Shown: one piece after another, positions 11,776 to 23,068 of the stretch
Layout: each line of letters starts with the position of its first letter
Numbering within the stretch: the stretch's first letter is position 1
DNA from: Lentinus brumalis
Taxonomy: Eukaryota > Basidiomycota > Agaricomycetes > Polyporales > Polyporaceae
Direction of reading: 5' to 3'
Assembly: GCA_001792895.1 (NCBI GenBank)
Contig: MARA01000034.1
Coordinates: 248,001-312,000 of the forward strand
Length of the DNA stretch: 64,000 nucleotides
Made by a program: the position numbers and the translations under genes
Notes under the pieces: generated by a model
What the model was told of the DNA's origin: nothing
The model's input: the letters and a program-made list of their open reading frames with translations, nothing else
Databases searched by the model: none

Positions 11776-12824
11776 TCACACCAGGTCCCCGTGAATCCGT
11801 ACACGATACAAGCAGGTCTCCTCGCTGCCCCAGTTATCCAGCACCTCGATTACGAAGACGCCGACGTGAAGACGCTTCTCGTACACGTGTTCTTCAACGG
11901 CGAACGTCTGGATGTGATGGGCGGCATGGATGTCGTACTCGAAGTCAGCCAGATGTACGAAAGTGTAACCCTCTGTGATCGGAGGACCTTCGCTAAGGTG
12001 GTCAAGAGGGCGACCATACAGCTGCGCGTTCACATCGCCGTCCAGCATACCCCACAGCCGCATACGACGAGGAGCTTGTCCTCCATACCCGAGAACCTCC
12101 AGGGGAACGTGATCAATAGTAACAGAAGATGGATGTATGACGTGGGGTAGGCGGATGCCGACTTGGCCATGTGAAGACGGTATCTTCCAGCAGCTACCGC
12201 CGTGCATGTTCTCCCGTAGTAGGACCTCGGCAGGATAGGTCTCCGCTGTGGTCGTACTTAACTTCGGGACGACACAAGCCCCATCCACCGCCAGGGCGTG
12301 ATCCCGGGGGGTGAATTGCCGCAAGAGAGACTGACGAACAGCGTTGTCGATATACTCCTTCAGGTACGCCGGGGGTCTGTCAAAATCATGGGCGAAGAAG
12401 CTGAGAGGCGATGGTAGGGAATGATAGCGAAGCGCTGCATGACGGTATAGCGACCACCCAAGCGCAGGGCGAAATAGCACAGACACGCCAAGGGGAAGGA
12501 TGATGGCAACGAATGCGAGCAGGAAACGGCTGAACCTGCCGCGAGCTTCATGAGGCTTTTCGTCACCTACGCGCGTGAGAGATTCAGCCAAAGTTGCAGG
12601 GCTCGGGGGTTCAGCGCGGAAGGGAGATCCAAACGCCTCAAGAGTCGCTCGGTCCGGATCGAAATGCACTTGACGGGCTGCGGGGCGCATGAGAGTGGCT
12701 CGGGGGCAAGTTGCGATGAAGGCTTACCTTCTACAGCGGCAGGTTCCTCAAAAACAAAACGACCACCATAGAAGGGATCGTCGCTGTCGTTTAGTGATTC
12801 TGAGCGAAGAGTGACGTTGACCAT
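11776..12824 (-). CDS. Element gene B: SUN-domain (Sad1/UNC-84-like) membrane protein
   Basis: Two exons (12824-12728 and 12677-11776, with a 50-base intron) give 332 residues. An acidic/polar N-terminus is followed by one membrane segment at about residues 85-105 (LLAFVAIILPLGVSVLF), a linker of about 60-90 residues and a C-terminal SUN domain. SUN hallmarks are GGSCWKIPSSHGQVGIRL (near residue 191), SSVTIDHVP, AP-RMRLWG, QTFAVEEH and the closing LYRVRIHG. In the family, SUN proteins span the inner nuclear membrane and bind KASH partners in the lumen. Here the pre-SUN coiled coil seems short or absent, and the protein lies inside a transposon. Membership of the SUN fold is secure by motif; nuclear-envelope location is inferred. 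Confidence 0.85.
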
Positions 12825-13220
12825 TCTCAACGCAGAGTGGCGCGTGGAAGTTCTCGACTGAAGACGAGTGTGGCTGGCGCTTAAGCCGCAAGGCCATCAT
12901 GGCTCCTCCTCGTGGGTGCCACGCGGTATCAGAATAAGACGCCAGGAGGCGCTTTGCCGCATTTTGAGTCGAGGACGAAGGAGCTGAGGCTGCAACTTGC
13001 GAGCGGACGCGCAGGAAGGGGGAGAAGTGACGATAATAACAGTGCCTCTCGATCGCGATACTAGGAAAGGAATACATAGTGTTATGATAGCCATACCGGG
13101 TTCGTGAATTCCTATCTTTCAAGCCACAACTCTTCGCCGACCCCATGCCATGGCCCCTTCGCATCTCAAGTTCTCACTGCCACGTTAGTGAGATAGGTGC
13201 TCAAAGGAATTGCTTGTACT
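12825..13220. other. Intergenic within the element
   Basis: No gene was seen. It should hold the promoter of the SUN-domain gene and the 3' end of gene C. Confidence 0.5.
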
Positions 13221-14199
13221 TCACTGACCTCTGCTCTTCCCCTTGTCCCGCTTCCGCGCTATTTCCGCCGCCGCGGCCTCAGCGGCGCGTTTTCTAATCT
13301 GCTTGCGATTCCAACCTTCCGTGATGAACCGGGGCTCATTCTCATTATTGATAGTGAGCATGCGCTTGTCATGAGGACGGACGTAACCTTTGGTGACCGA
13401 CTTCCAGGTAGGTCCGTTGGCATCTGCGACCCAGATCCACATCTGGGGCTCGGCGAACATCGGAGTCCAGTGGCAGAATAAGTCGCCTATGATCAGGTCG
13501 GACCGCTTGGTGACCCACGCCGGAGGAGCGGATAGCGCGTAGTCCGCCTTCGAGGGGAACCAAGCCGTCTCAGACCTCGTACCGGTCCTCTTCTCGTTGT
13601 CGTTCGGCTGGCAAACCTGTCTCTCCCGCGAAGTACGAGAACCGTCCTCGTCGAATTCCTAACTCAACCACCGCAGGTCAGCCTACCGAATGCAGACAAT
13701 AGACAGTGTGACGCACCTCGGGAGGACCTTGACGATTCTTAGCCTTCCTCGCGCGAGCGTCGAGGGTCGAAGCAGCACTAGCGGAAGTGCTGGCAGACGT
13801 CGAAGCGGCGCTAGCAGATGTCGAAGCGGCGTCGACGACGATGGGGGTGCCGCCACTTAGAGAAGAACGCGACGCGGACCGTGTGATGACTGTCGGGCCT
13901 TTTCTCCCAGCCCCGGCGAAGTTGATCGTAGGGACAGAGGCGGATCGAGCGTTCGCACTAGACTCCGCACGAGTGCTGGGAGCAGGAGTCGGCTCAGGCG
14001 AGAACGGCGGCGGCGACGCAATAGATCCCGTAGAAGGCGCGGGAGTGGCAAATCGAGGTCCGGGAGTTTGACCCTCTGGTGTGGTCGTGCGGGCAGTCGT
14101 CGAACGCGCGCGCATCGCTGAGCGCGGTGGCGCGGGAGCGGTTCCGTCCAAGTTCACTGCAGAGGGTTCAGCCTTGACATTGGGAGGGCTGCGTATCAT
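13221..14199 (-). CDS. Element gene C: Ser/Ala/Pro-rich basic protein, function unknown
   Basis: Two exons (14199-13717 and 13658-13221, with a 58-base intron, 13659-13716) read continuously into 306 residues. The N-terminal half is disordered, with Pro/Thr/Ser runs and an (STSASAA)-type repeat at about residues 135-155. The C-terminal half looks folded (GDLFCHWTPMFAEPQMWIWV, then WKSVTKGYVRPHDKRML) and ends in a helical basic tail (RKQIRKRAAEAAAAEIARKR). The Trp-rich block resembles a small fold found in agaricomycete proteins of unknown function, but no name can be given. ATG 14199 was chosen because upstream in-frame sequence looks non-coding. A chromatin- or DNA-contacting role would fit the charge but is speculation. 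Confidence 0.65.
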
Positions 14200-14678
14200 C
14201 TTAAGAATTGGTACAAGGCTGCGGAGAATGTGACACGCACTCGTCGTAGAAGTACCGCAAAATGGTGGGAGTGGCGTCGATAACTCCTGGATCCACTGAA
14301 GAGATGTATGGGAGCACCGTGACTGCGTCAGCTTGAATCCGGGTGCGCCCGCTGAAGCTGTATGGGACAGAAGAGCTGGGAAGCTGCGCCATAGCGGCGT
14401 TGCTGGAGGTGAGTCGGGGGATAGTGGAGACATGAGTTGTGCGGCTTTGCGACAGGCAGAGGCAATGAACAAAGGTAGCTTTGGCGCTTTTGACTCTCGA
14501 ACTTCCTGGCGGAGCACGGCGCGGGGCAGGCATCAGATATGGTAAGGCGTCGGCGGCGGACGCCGGCGGCCGAAGACACACGGACAGGTTCAAAGGCTCT
14601 CATAACCAATATATAGTACTGTACGACGTATTGATACAAACTGAGGAGTTCGACGACCTATCCGATACCAGCTTTGCA
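14200..14678. other. Intergenic within the element
   Basis: Sequence between the start of gene C and the stop of gene D. Open frames are short and unsupported. Confidence 0.45.
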
Positions 14679-17200
14679 CTATGCCCGCCCTTTGCGACTC
14701 TGGGTGAACGCATCCCTCCCAGCACGCCATCGCGGTGTTATGGCTTGGGACACGACAATGGCGGCTGCCCCGATCTCGTCGCGCAGCTCTGGGTCTTCGA
14801 AGGAGTTGAGGATCCGACGTGAGGCCCACCGATCTGGGTGGAAGCGCTGGTTGCTCTTCACCAGGAAGGACCAGAATCGTGTTGCACCCAAAGCTTTCTC
14901 CGCAGCGGCGAGGAACGCCTCGACCTCCGTCCAGCCAATGTTCCCCGGGTTGATGGCAGGAGGCGGGGTAAGGACAGGCCAGGGGATAGTCTCGAAGTCG
15001 AGGGGGTCCTTGTCGAAGTTCGCCTTGTCGAACTTCTCAGCGAGGTGCAAGTACCGTCGAAGCGCAAGCTCCGTCGTCCATGGAGTTTGCGGCCATTGGC
15101 GGAGATGTGTGCGGCGCCGACTCTCGGCGGCAGCACGTATCGCCTCCAACCGCTCAGCATCGATGGCAGCGTTCTCAGCGGGACGGGTCGCTCCTTGCTG
15201 CCCCTGCGGGGCGCTTCCCTCAGCTGCTTGGTACCGACGAGCTTCTTCCTTGAGTCGTTCCTGCATCCGTTCCCGCTGCTCGCGTTCTCGAGCGGCCTGC
15301 TCCCAGAGAGGGCGGTCTCGCTCTAGTTCTGCGAGCTTACGCCGGGACTCCTCAATCTGAGCCTGACGCCGCGCGTCGTCTTCGGATACCTCTATGCGCG
15401 CTGCATCTTCGGTAACGTCTGCCGGGGAGCTCTCGCGCGCTGGAAGAAATGGGTGAGAGGTCATGCATGAGCTATCAAATGAGGGCCACTTACGAGAATT
15501 ATTCTTGCGCTGGTATCCCTGCTGTGCCTGCTTCTTCAAGAAGTTCTCGTGCCTCTCCGCGTGCCGACGACGCGTACGTTCTGCTTGTTTCGCGACGTAG
15601 TCAGGAGGCTGTGCCTTGCGACGTTTGCTGGGATAGCCGCACTGGACGGATGGCTCGTCGTCCTCTGATGTGTCTTTGGCATCCCCGGATTCGAAAAATG
15701 AGAGTCAGAATGGAGAATATACACCACGCAACAGTGATAGCATACCTTTCCGCTTGTCAAAATGATTGCGGCCTGCTCCGGATGCGTCTCCAGAAGTATC
15801 TCCAGGTGCGGTGTCTCCGGATGCGTCGCCCATCCCACCTACCGGTGTATCGCCCGTTCCATCTGCCGGTGCGTCGCCCATTCCATCTCCGGATTTCTCG
15901 GACGGATTAACATCGCACATCTCGACATCTTCCTCGAAGACAGGTGGCGGCGTCTCGCGAGCGTCAGCACCGCTGTCGTGAGCAGCAGCCGCGTCGTGAT
16001 CTTCGAAGCCCGACGTGGATGGGATGGGAGTAGTCCATTGCTGGTCCATAGGCCGCATGAACGGTGACTCACCCGTCCCGCGCGCGGCTTGAGCGTCGAC
16101 AAACGGCGAAGCGAACGCATGGGGAACCGGACGGAAGTGCGATTGAGCACCCTGGTCCTGGCCTGCTGCGTCCGTGGTACTGGACGGCGACGAGGCATCG
16201 GGAGCTGCACGAGAGTGCGATTGAGGTTCCTGGGATGGGCCTGCCGCGTTGCTGCTTGGGGTATGCCCATCCTCAGCCGCAGACTGAGGGGGGGTTTCTG
16301 CACGTGGGAGGGAAGTGTTGGCAGTCGCGGAGACGTTGTTCTGAGTGCGAGCGCGCGTGCGGGCGCGCGTATTGGCGGAAGGAGTGGCCTTCGAACCATC
16401 GGAGCCGTTCGACTGCCCATCCGGAGCCCCGGACGTTTGCTGAGGATCTTCGAACCATGAGGTAGGAAGGCTCGGGGTATCACGTCCAAGGTTCGTTGCC
16501 TGTCCTCCGTTACCACCTGACCGCCCATTGCCCTTGGCAGCCTTAGGCTTGGTTTTGGCGGAGCTGGTTGACTTCACCGAAGCGGAGCGCGTCGGCTTCC
16601 GAGCCTTCTTCTTCGGCGGCGGCGGCGGCATCGAATCAGCGGCTGCTTCGTCCGCACCAGGCGAGACGAGCGAACGTTTGCCAGCAGACGCACTCTCTTG
16701 CTCCGGCACCCTCGGCACAACCATCGTGATGTGCGGCGAGGCGTGTACGAAGCACTCATAGGCAGGATCAAGCTTGTATATGTCCCACTGGTCTTCGGAA
16801 CAGATGACGTAGTTTCTGAGATTCGACATGAGACAAGATTGTCGGATAGCTAGTCAGAGAGGACGTACCCGCATATGTTCACGAACCTAGGCCAGTCGCC
16901 CTCTGTGGCGACTCCGGGAGCACGCCGCGCCGCAGGTACAAACCGCCATTTGCTAGGCCTGCGGATGCCGGGAACTGTCTCAATGACAATACGCGAGGGA
17001 TGGGAAGTTGTCCCGGCGACAGGAAGGTCCAGGTCGCGCGGTCCAGTGGCCGTACGCATGTCAAATGTGGCGAAGGTAAGGACTGCGCCCCGGTGAGACA
17101 GAATTCGCTCCGGCTGCGTCGGGTCAAGCAGGCCGGGCGTTGGGCCATCGAGGAAGCGCGGCGGGCCAGGAGGCGTAGCTGGAACACGGTGAAGAGGCAT
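14679..17200 (-). CDS. Element gene D: large disordered protein with J-domain-like (NFKBIL1-like) C-terminus
   Basis: Start ATG 17200. Exon 1 ends at 16869 and splices to 16815, giving the join ICG-NYVICSEDQWDIYKL. The middle of about 350 residues is disordered and Ser/Pro/Thr-rich, with a basic patch (PPPPKKKARKPTRS) that could act as a nuclear signal, and Gly-Asp repeats (GDTPVGGMGDASGD). A strong charged helix follows (RRKLAELERD, REREQRERMQERLKEEARR). The C-terminus ends with RFHPDRWASRRIL and AAIVVSQAITPRW. This H-P-D context with a following helix resembles the C-terminal region of NFKBIL1-type and related fungal proteins. Introns near 16.84, 15.72 and 15.46 kb are well supported. Function unknown; the HPD could reflect a degenerate J-domain, which needs structure prediction. 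Confidence 0.65.
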
Positions 17201-17917
17201 CGCGTAGTGGCGAAGGTAGAGGAGACGAGGGATGAGAAGAGCATCAGCGAGGCAGGGGTCGAGAAGAGTGCATCCTGCAGACAAAAGCAATGCAAGGAAA
17301 AGGCTCGCACGATATCACGTATAGCAAAGATACGCTCCATAAAGCTAGAGGAGTTGGCGCAACAACGGGCAAAGGTGTTCGCAAAGGCATGCGCACGAAA
17401 GGTGACTCTGAGGAGTCACCATCACAGAAAGGAGCCTTGCCGCGGCTTTGCACGCGTGTCTGCCGCGTGGAGGAGCCTTCAGACGCCTGGCGCTGAGCGC
17501 GTCTGCGTAGCTGCGCGTCTGAGTGCGTCTCTTGAGCCTCCTGCTCCTCCTCCTGCTCCTGCTCCTCCTCCTGCTCCTGCTCCTCCTCCTGCTCCTGCCT
17601 CCAACCGCGTTCGTTTCCCCTGCGAATAAGGTCCGCATCTCTCACCCTTGGGCAGCATGTGAAACGCGTGTGGGTACATTCCGTGATGCTTCGTCGAGGC
17701 GTGACGGTCTGCACATGGATGGTAAAGACAAAGGTGAGTGTGTGTCCTGCATCATCTTCTGTCAACAAAGAGCAGTATCATCGTCGTTCGAGTGCGCCGG
17801 AGACTCAAAGTCATCTGCTCTCCGAGTTTCCTGCTCTCTCAACACCTCTCTCCGCCCACTTCGCAGCGCAGGTCACTCCCGAACGTTCTCCGCCCCCACC
17901 CTCGCTCAAACAGCATC
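17201..17917. promoter_or_regulatory. Divergent intergenic region between genes D and E
   Basis: About 720 bases separate the two divergent starts, so both promoters must lie here. A pyrimidine-rich tract upstream of ATG 17918 is typical of strong basidiomycete promoters. No specific site is assigned. Confidence 0.4.
17537..17598. repeat. CTCCTG-type simple repeat in a divergent promoter
   Basis: Imperfect tandem repeats of CTCCTG/CTCCTC lie between the divergent starts of gene D (17200, minus) and gene E (17918, plus). The Glu-Gln or Gly-Ala frames it creates are not considered coding. Confidence 0.75.
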
Positions 17918-18514
17918 ATGCCCTTCACTTACGGTACCCTGTGCGCAACATACTTCGTCGCTTGCTCCGTCATTATCACCATCGTGTTGAACGCGATGTG
18001 GAACAGCTTCACGCAGTATCCTATCGGCCTCGCCATCTACGCCGGCGGCGTCGAGAAGTACTCCTCTACCCAGGCGACCGTTGGCTTAGTCTCATCTCTG
18101 ACCTCCTCTGACGGTATGTGCCTGCTTCTTGGCCATCGGTTCGACTAACATCGTTCCAGTATTGCTTTGTGCTCTCGTGAAGGATGGAGGCCCTGCCTCG
18201 GCGTTCACTGCTGCCGTCGATTCGTTCAGCGGCATTTCGCGGCTTGTACGTCGAGCTCCTCTTCACCTTCGTTTGCCATATCTGACTACGCGTAGGACGC
18301 CACGCGTCTCGGCCTCTTCAACGAGCGCGGCGTTACATGCCTCCAGTTCCGCAGCAAGCCCGACCTGCAGGACTTTGTGGCCGCTCTTGAGGTCGCCAGA
18401 GCCCAGACTGGGGGCGGCGACGACGAAGCTGCCGACGGGATGTCGGAGTCAGCCTTAGGTCCTCTTCAAGACTCTCAGGAGGTCGCTACGGATGCTGAGT
18501 GGGAGTTTGTGTAA
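17918..18514 (+). CDS. Element gene E: 166-residue protein with N-terminal membrane segment
   Basis: Three exons (17918-18113, 18160-18245, 18296-18514) with introns of 46 and 50 bases give a clean 166-residue protein. The N-terminus is a hydrophobic segment (CATYFVACSVIITIVLNAMW) that could be a signal anchor. A Gly/Ser-rich region follows, then a compact block (RLGLFNERGVTCLQF, DLQDFVAALEVARAQ) and an acidic tail ending EWEFV. No family was recognised. It is one of only two plus-strand genes in the element and diverges from gene D. Consistent splicing and codon texture make it a real gene; location in an internal membrane is inferred. Confidence 0.72.
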
Positions 18515-18704
18515 GGGTTCGCTCGCCTTGATGTCCCTCGCATGTCCGTCTCATATCGCTGGCCGATGTCTCCTCTGTTCACTATACTGTATACTGTATC
18601 TCACATATTCTCCTCCGTTATGATATATGCATCTCCACTCTCATCATGGTGCAACGTTCCGAAGGACTGCCGTTGGTAAGGGGATCAACTCTGTGCAAGT
18701 CTGG

Positions 18705-21700
18705 TCAGCTCCGTTTGAGACGACATGAGAAGGAACTGTGTACCCTGTCCAGCACCTTGGCAATGATACACGACCGCGGGATTCCTTCTGGCGTATAGGG
18801 AAGCACAGCGAGATGCGAGACTATGTCAGTCAGGCGAACAACCACCAGGTCTGAGGCGAACTCGTCGTAGTACGTCCTCGTCTCCAACAAGGGGAAAGCG
18901 AGGAAGGGATCGTGCTCTTCATCGGCCTTCGACAACGGCACGTATTCGCTGATGGCGATGTACGGCTCCACCAGCAAGTTTCGCTTGCCCTCCTTGCGTC
19001 GATGATAGAAGATGTTCTCAATACGGCCAACCGCACGGACAGGCTCCTCGGTCCCGGGGACACGTTTGGTAAAGGCGACGTAGCAATCTCGGCGACCTGA
19101 CTGCGAAGTCGTGTACTTGACCCCATTGTGCATGACATCCTTGACGAAGTGGCCCTCGGGAGGAAGACGAGGAAGACGTCCAGGGTTCGTGGGTGCATAC
19201 TCTGATACGAAGGAATGCCTTGAATGCGCTGATACACAGCCGTAGAGTTGGTCGTAGATCGAGCGAGGCAGGAGGGTTTCTCGACGCTCATTGTACGTGT
19301 ACGTCACGGGGGGTGACATCCACGAAAGGATCTCCGTGAAGCGTGTGCCCGTCGTCGCTTCCGCGAACGCAGCTTTGAAAGACGCTATCCAGTCTTTGAA
19401 CACGTCAAGGTCCGGCCACTGAACCGCCCCTACTAGCCACCGCAGGTTTGCGCCGATATTGAAGTACTTCATGAAGGTAAGCGGCATCTGGCCTACTCGC
19501 TGCTAGTAAGTACACGTCCGGACGCACGTGTACATTTAAGAGAGATACTTGCCTGCTTTGTAGTTCGTGTTCAGCCGCTGCAGAAGGCCGTTGTACCTCT
19601 CGAAGGGGTAGGCCCACCATCCATGGACGGGGCCAAACGCCAGTAGACATTGCTTGAGATGAAGGGCGAGATGGTGATTCGGGACGAGTTTATGCTTGTA
19701 AATCGTTCGCAGTCCCTGCAGATATCGTTCGATGTGGAAGTCGTATAGAGCGGCTCGCTCAGAGGACATCGATCGGCGCGTCGCAAGGTCCACGGCAACG
19801 ACGAGATCAACAAAATTTTCGAGCACTGTACGCTCTTCTGCGGTGGCTCCGGAGTGTCCCCATAGGCGACCGAGCGTCAGTACCATGAAGATCGTGCAGC
19901 CGGTACGCCACTGGTCTGCCTTAAGCTTTCCGTGGCTAGCGCTACCGAAATTGGAGGGAGGCTTTTCGATCCAGGTCGGGACAGTAGTGCGCGTGATATC
20001 TTCGCGTATCTCTTTCAAGACGTCGCTGGAGATAAGCAAGAACTTGGCTATGTGCTCCTCATCATCTCCGTACTCGAGTTGGTAGTGCGCCGTCGCGGTC
20101 GGAAGAGGCGGCGGCAACCGGATGGAGGACTTGATATCGGACATCGGCGTGACCTATGGTGTTGCTCAGTAGTGGCATGGAACTATAGACATCATTGCGT
20201 ACCCAGTTCACGAGTGCAGTAACAATGTCCTGCTTGACCATCTTGCTCCTTCGCCCAATGACGTCGTTCAGCTCAGCCACCGCGGTGAGATAGTCCTTTC
20301 GAATCTTAAGCAGTCGACCAGTACCAGCTGCACGGTCGAGAAGTGCGTTGAGGATCCGGTCAAATTGGGCCTGCTGTTCTGTCGACGTGTGCGGCGTCGC
20401 GTTGCTGGAAGACGACTTCTCACCAACGCCATCAATACCCCAAACAGCCATACAGTGGTGCCGGAGTTCTCCGAGGAATAGATTGTGCATGGTGTCGACG
20501 AGAGCGTATCGAGTAGGGTCCCAATACTCGAGGCGAAGCAGCTCAGACCATCGAATACCATATCGCTCGAAGATCGCCGTCCTCGCTTTCTCGGTAGGGG
20601 CATCCCTCCACGCGCACGCGATCCGCAGATGTTCGGCCCATGACTGTCTCGCAGGCCATGTCTCCCGGTCGAGGTTGGACATGTCATCCTTGTCCAGTCC
20701 GCAGAAGGAACAGAAATGATGTGCGCTGTGAGCGGCGAACCCCGCGGTCTTGCGAAGGGCAGGAAGGTCGCATATGAGCGGGATCATAGCGATGCGAACG
20801 AGGCGACCGAGAGATCTCTTGGCTGTCTCACGGACGTACACGCCTGTGTGCCAGAACTCGAGCAACTCGTCGACGAGCGGCCGCAGGAAGTGGTTGAGTT
20901 CATGCAACTGCGGCTCACGCGGCCCTGGAATGACGCCGACCAGGTGGATGTACTCGGGGCGAAAGCGGAGATGTGGGGGAAGGCTCGTACATGCCATATA
21001 TATAGCGCCAATGGAGTGTGATTTCCCTGCTTTCTTGTTGCCGTGCGGATTGAGCCAGTCAACGAAGAGACAGAAGACAAGATTGAGGGAGCCATGCAGT
21101 TGTACGCGGAAACCCGTGCGTCCATCTGGTCCGCGGAAATTCTGGAGTTCAGGGGAATGCATGATGTCGCACCAGTCGCGCAGGTCGGGAGGGACCTCCC
21201 AACTTGCTTCCAAGTGGTCCTCGACACCAGCCCGCATGAGCAGTGATACGATGTAAGATTCGACCGAACGATAGGGGTAAGGCCGAATGGCTCGATAGAC
21301 CGAACGGGGATCACCGTCCTCGTCCTCGCCACCCTTCAGCTCCTTCGAGAATACGAGGGGCGTTCCGCAGATAGGTTTGTCGGTTTTGGAGAAGGTACAC
21401 GTGCGGGGGTAAGGGTCATCAGCATTGTCGGGGTCGGGAGGGTAGATGGCGCAACAGGATGGACAGGTGGCATACGTCGTTGTAACAGTCTCAACGCTGA
21501 GCTTCTTCAGCGCAGATCGGATGTCGAGCGGTATCTGTTCGAGGATCTTTTTCTGCGGGGATGGTAACTCGTTCGGGGAAGAGAGAAGTTGCCAGGTGAA
21601 GACACCGAAGATGACAACACGCAGCGTGGCCAGAATGAAGTTGCTGTTGGCGCGGGAGACTGCTGCTATCGAGTGGAGGACGGTGACCATGAATAGAGCA

Positions 21701-22859
21701 GCTTGGACGAACGTCGGCATCTTCTTCTGCTTCATCCGGTCTGAATCAATTATATAGCCACCGCCCAGGAAAGTACTCGAGACATGCACTCACTTAAGCC
21801 AACGTGACGAGGCACCGGGATGTCCGACTCATCCATGTACAACAATCCTTGGAGGACCTTCTCCTTCTTCCATGAAGCGTTCTGGAGCTTGTCCAAACGG
21901 GTGAGCTCTTCGTTGACCTTGCCGACGAGGATCTCGAGATGTCGATCCGTATGCTTGTCACCTATGTTGGAGAGCGCGGCTAACTCGCCCAGCTGTACCT
22001 GCAGCCAGTCACGATACCCTAACAGTTCTGAGCTTCCGGGATGTCTAGGGTCCAAGTCCGCGACAGGGTCCTCGGGTGCGGTAGGAAGCTGGCAGAACCG
22101 GAGCTTGGTGAAGCGGGAGACGACGCGCGAACGAAGCGTGATCGAGGATTCGAGCATACCCAACTCAGCCCTACGTTGACGGATGGGATCATCCTAGGGT
22201 AAACGTGTTCATAGAGCTTTCCAAATGGCGGTATGCTCGTTACTCACCTTAGGGGGACGGATGCAGATCTAGATGTGTCCGCTGGACGAGCTGTTGTGCG
22301 TCCTCGCTGGCTTGCAGGTGTCGCAATCGGAGCGGCGGGTGATCGCTGAGCATGCCATCAGCAGCAAAGAATGGGAAGAGAATTGCGGACGCACCATCGT
22401 CCGGGTACCTCCCTGTGCGGATGTTTGAGTATCCCGTGTACGCACAGGAAGTGAGCCTCGAGGCTTCTCCGCTCGTAGAGTTGTCAACAGGATTGTGCTC
22501 TCTGCAGAGGATCAATTCATCATTTATACCGTCCAGAGCATGTTGCAAGGGGACAGACCATCCGCGAGGAGTACGTCCTCGTCCTGAGTGATCTTCTTCT
22601 TCCTCGCCGTCGCCGCCGCCGTACCACCAGGAGCATCCTCGTCCTCTACTTCCTCGACGGTGGTCTGACGAGCCTTCTGCCGACCTGATGGAGGCACTTC
22701 AGGGATGTTCGACGCGGCCGTCAGCTTCCGCTTCTGTTTCTGAGCGTATGCGTGGCCTAGGATTGTTGCAGCGTCGAGATTAGCGCGTCCCGGCTGATAG
22801 ACACCATCGACGTCCTTGTAAGTCCATAGCTTGCACTCGTCGCAGTGGCATATGCCCAT
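18705..22859 (-). CDS. Element gene F: Tnp2-type (CACTA/CMC-like) transposase
   Basis: Start ATG 22859, stop 18705; at least six exons, roughly 1,100 residues. The N-terminus carries a Cys/His cluster (CHCDECKLWTY) typical of fungal Tnp2 proteins. The central exon (about 21740-20210) shows CPSCCAIYP, SLNLVFCLFVDWLNPHGNKK, HFCSFCGLDKDDM and the hallmark DTMHNLFLGELRHH. The next exon has AFGPVHGWWAYPFERYNGLL and RLNTNYKAG, and joins to QMPLTFMKYF and GANLRWL through an intron with a GC..AG donor (19552-19493). The last exon runs to RLKRS. All sections are open after splicing, so the gene appears intact. By family knowledge it should cut and join at the CAC ends of the element. The exon boundaries near 22.2-22.6 kb are uncertain. 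Confidence 0.85.
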
Positions 22860-23068
22860 CCTGCATGCGAGTGCCGGATCGAATAGAGACGAGAGGAGAA
22901 ACAGGCAGCAGGAGTCGAAGTTGAAGCAGGGGTGGGGACTCAGTAATCCGGTGAAGGGGATCTGATAGGTTTCGAGCGCTAGATAACTTGCTGAAGACCG
23001 CGAGGGCCGCGAGGCGACATAGATTTGAGATTACTTAAGACAACAAAGTATGATTGAAATAAGATTGA

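Noticed and set aside
17244..17768. Glu/Gln-rich frame on the minus strand
   Set aside because: Produced by the CTCCTG simple repeat in the promoter between genes D and E.
18705..22859. KDZ-type or Plavaka-type transposase
   Set aside because: The DTMHNLFLG and NTNYK/GANLRWL motifs and the CHCDEC N-terminus fit the Tnp2 group better; a profile search would settle it.
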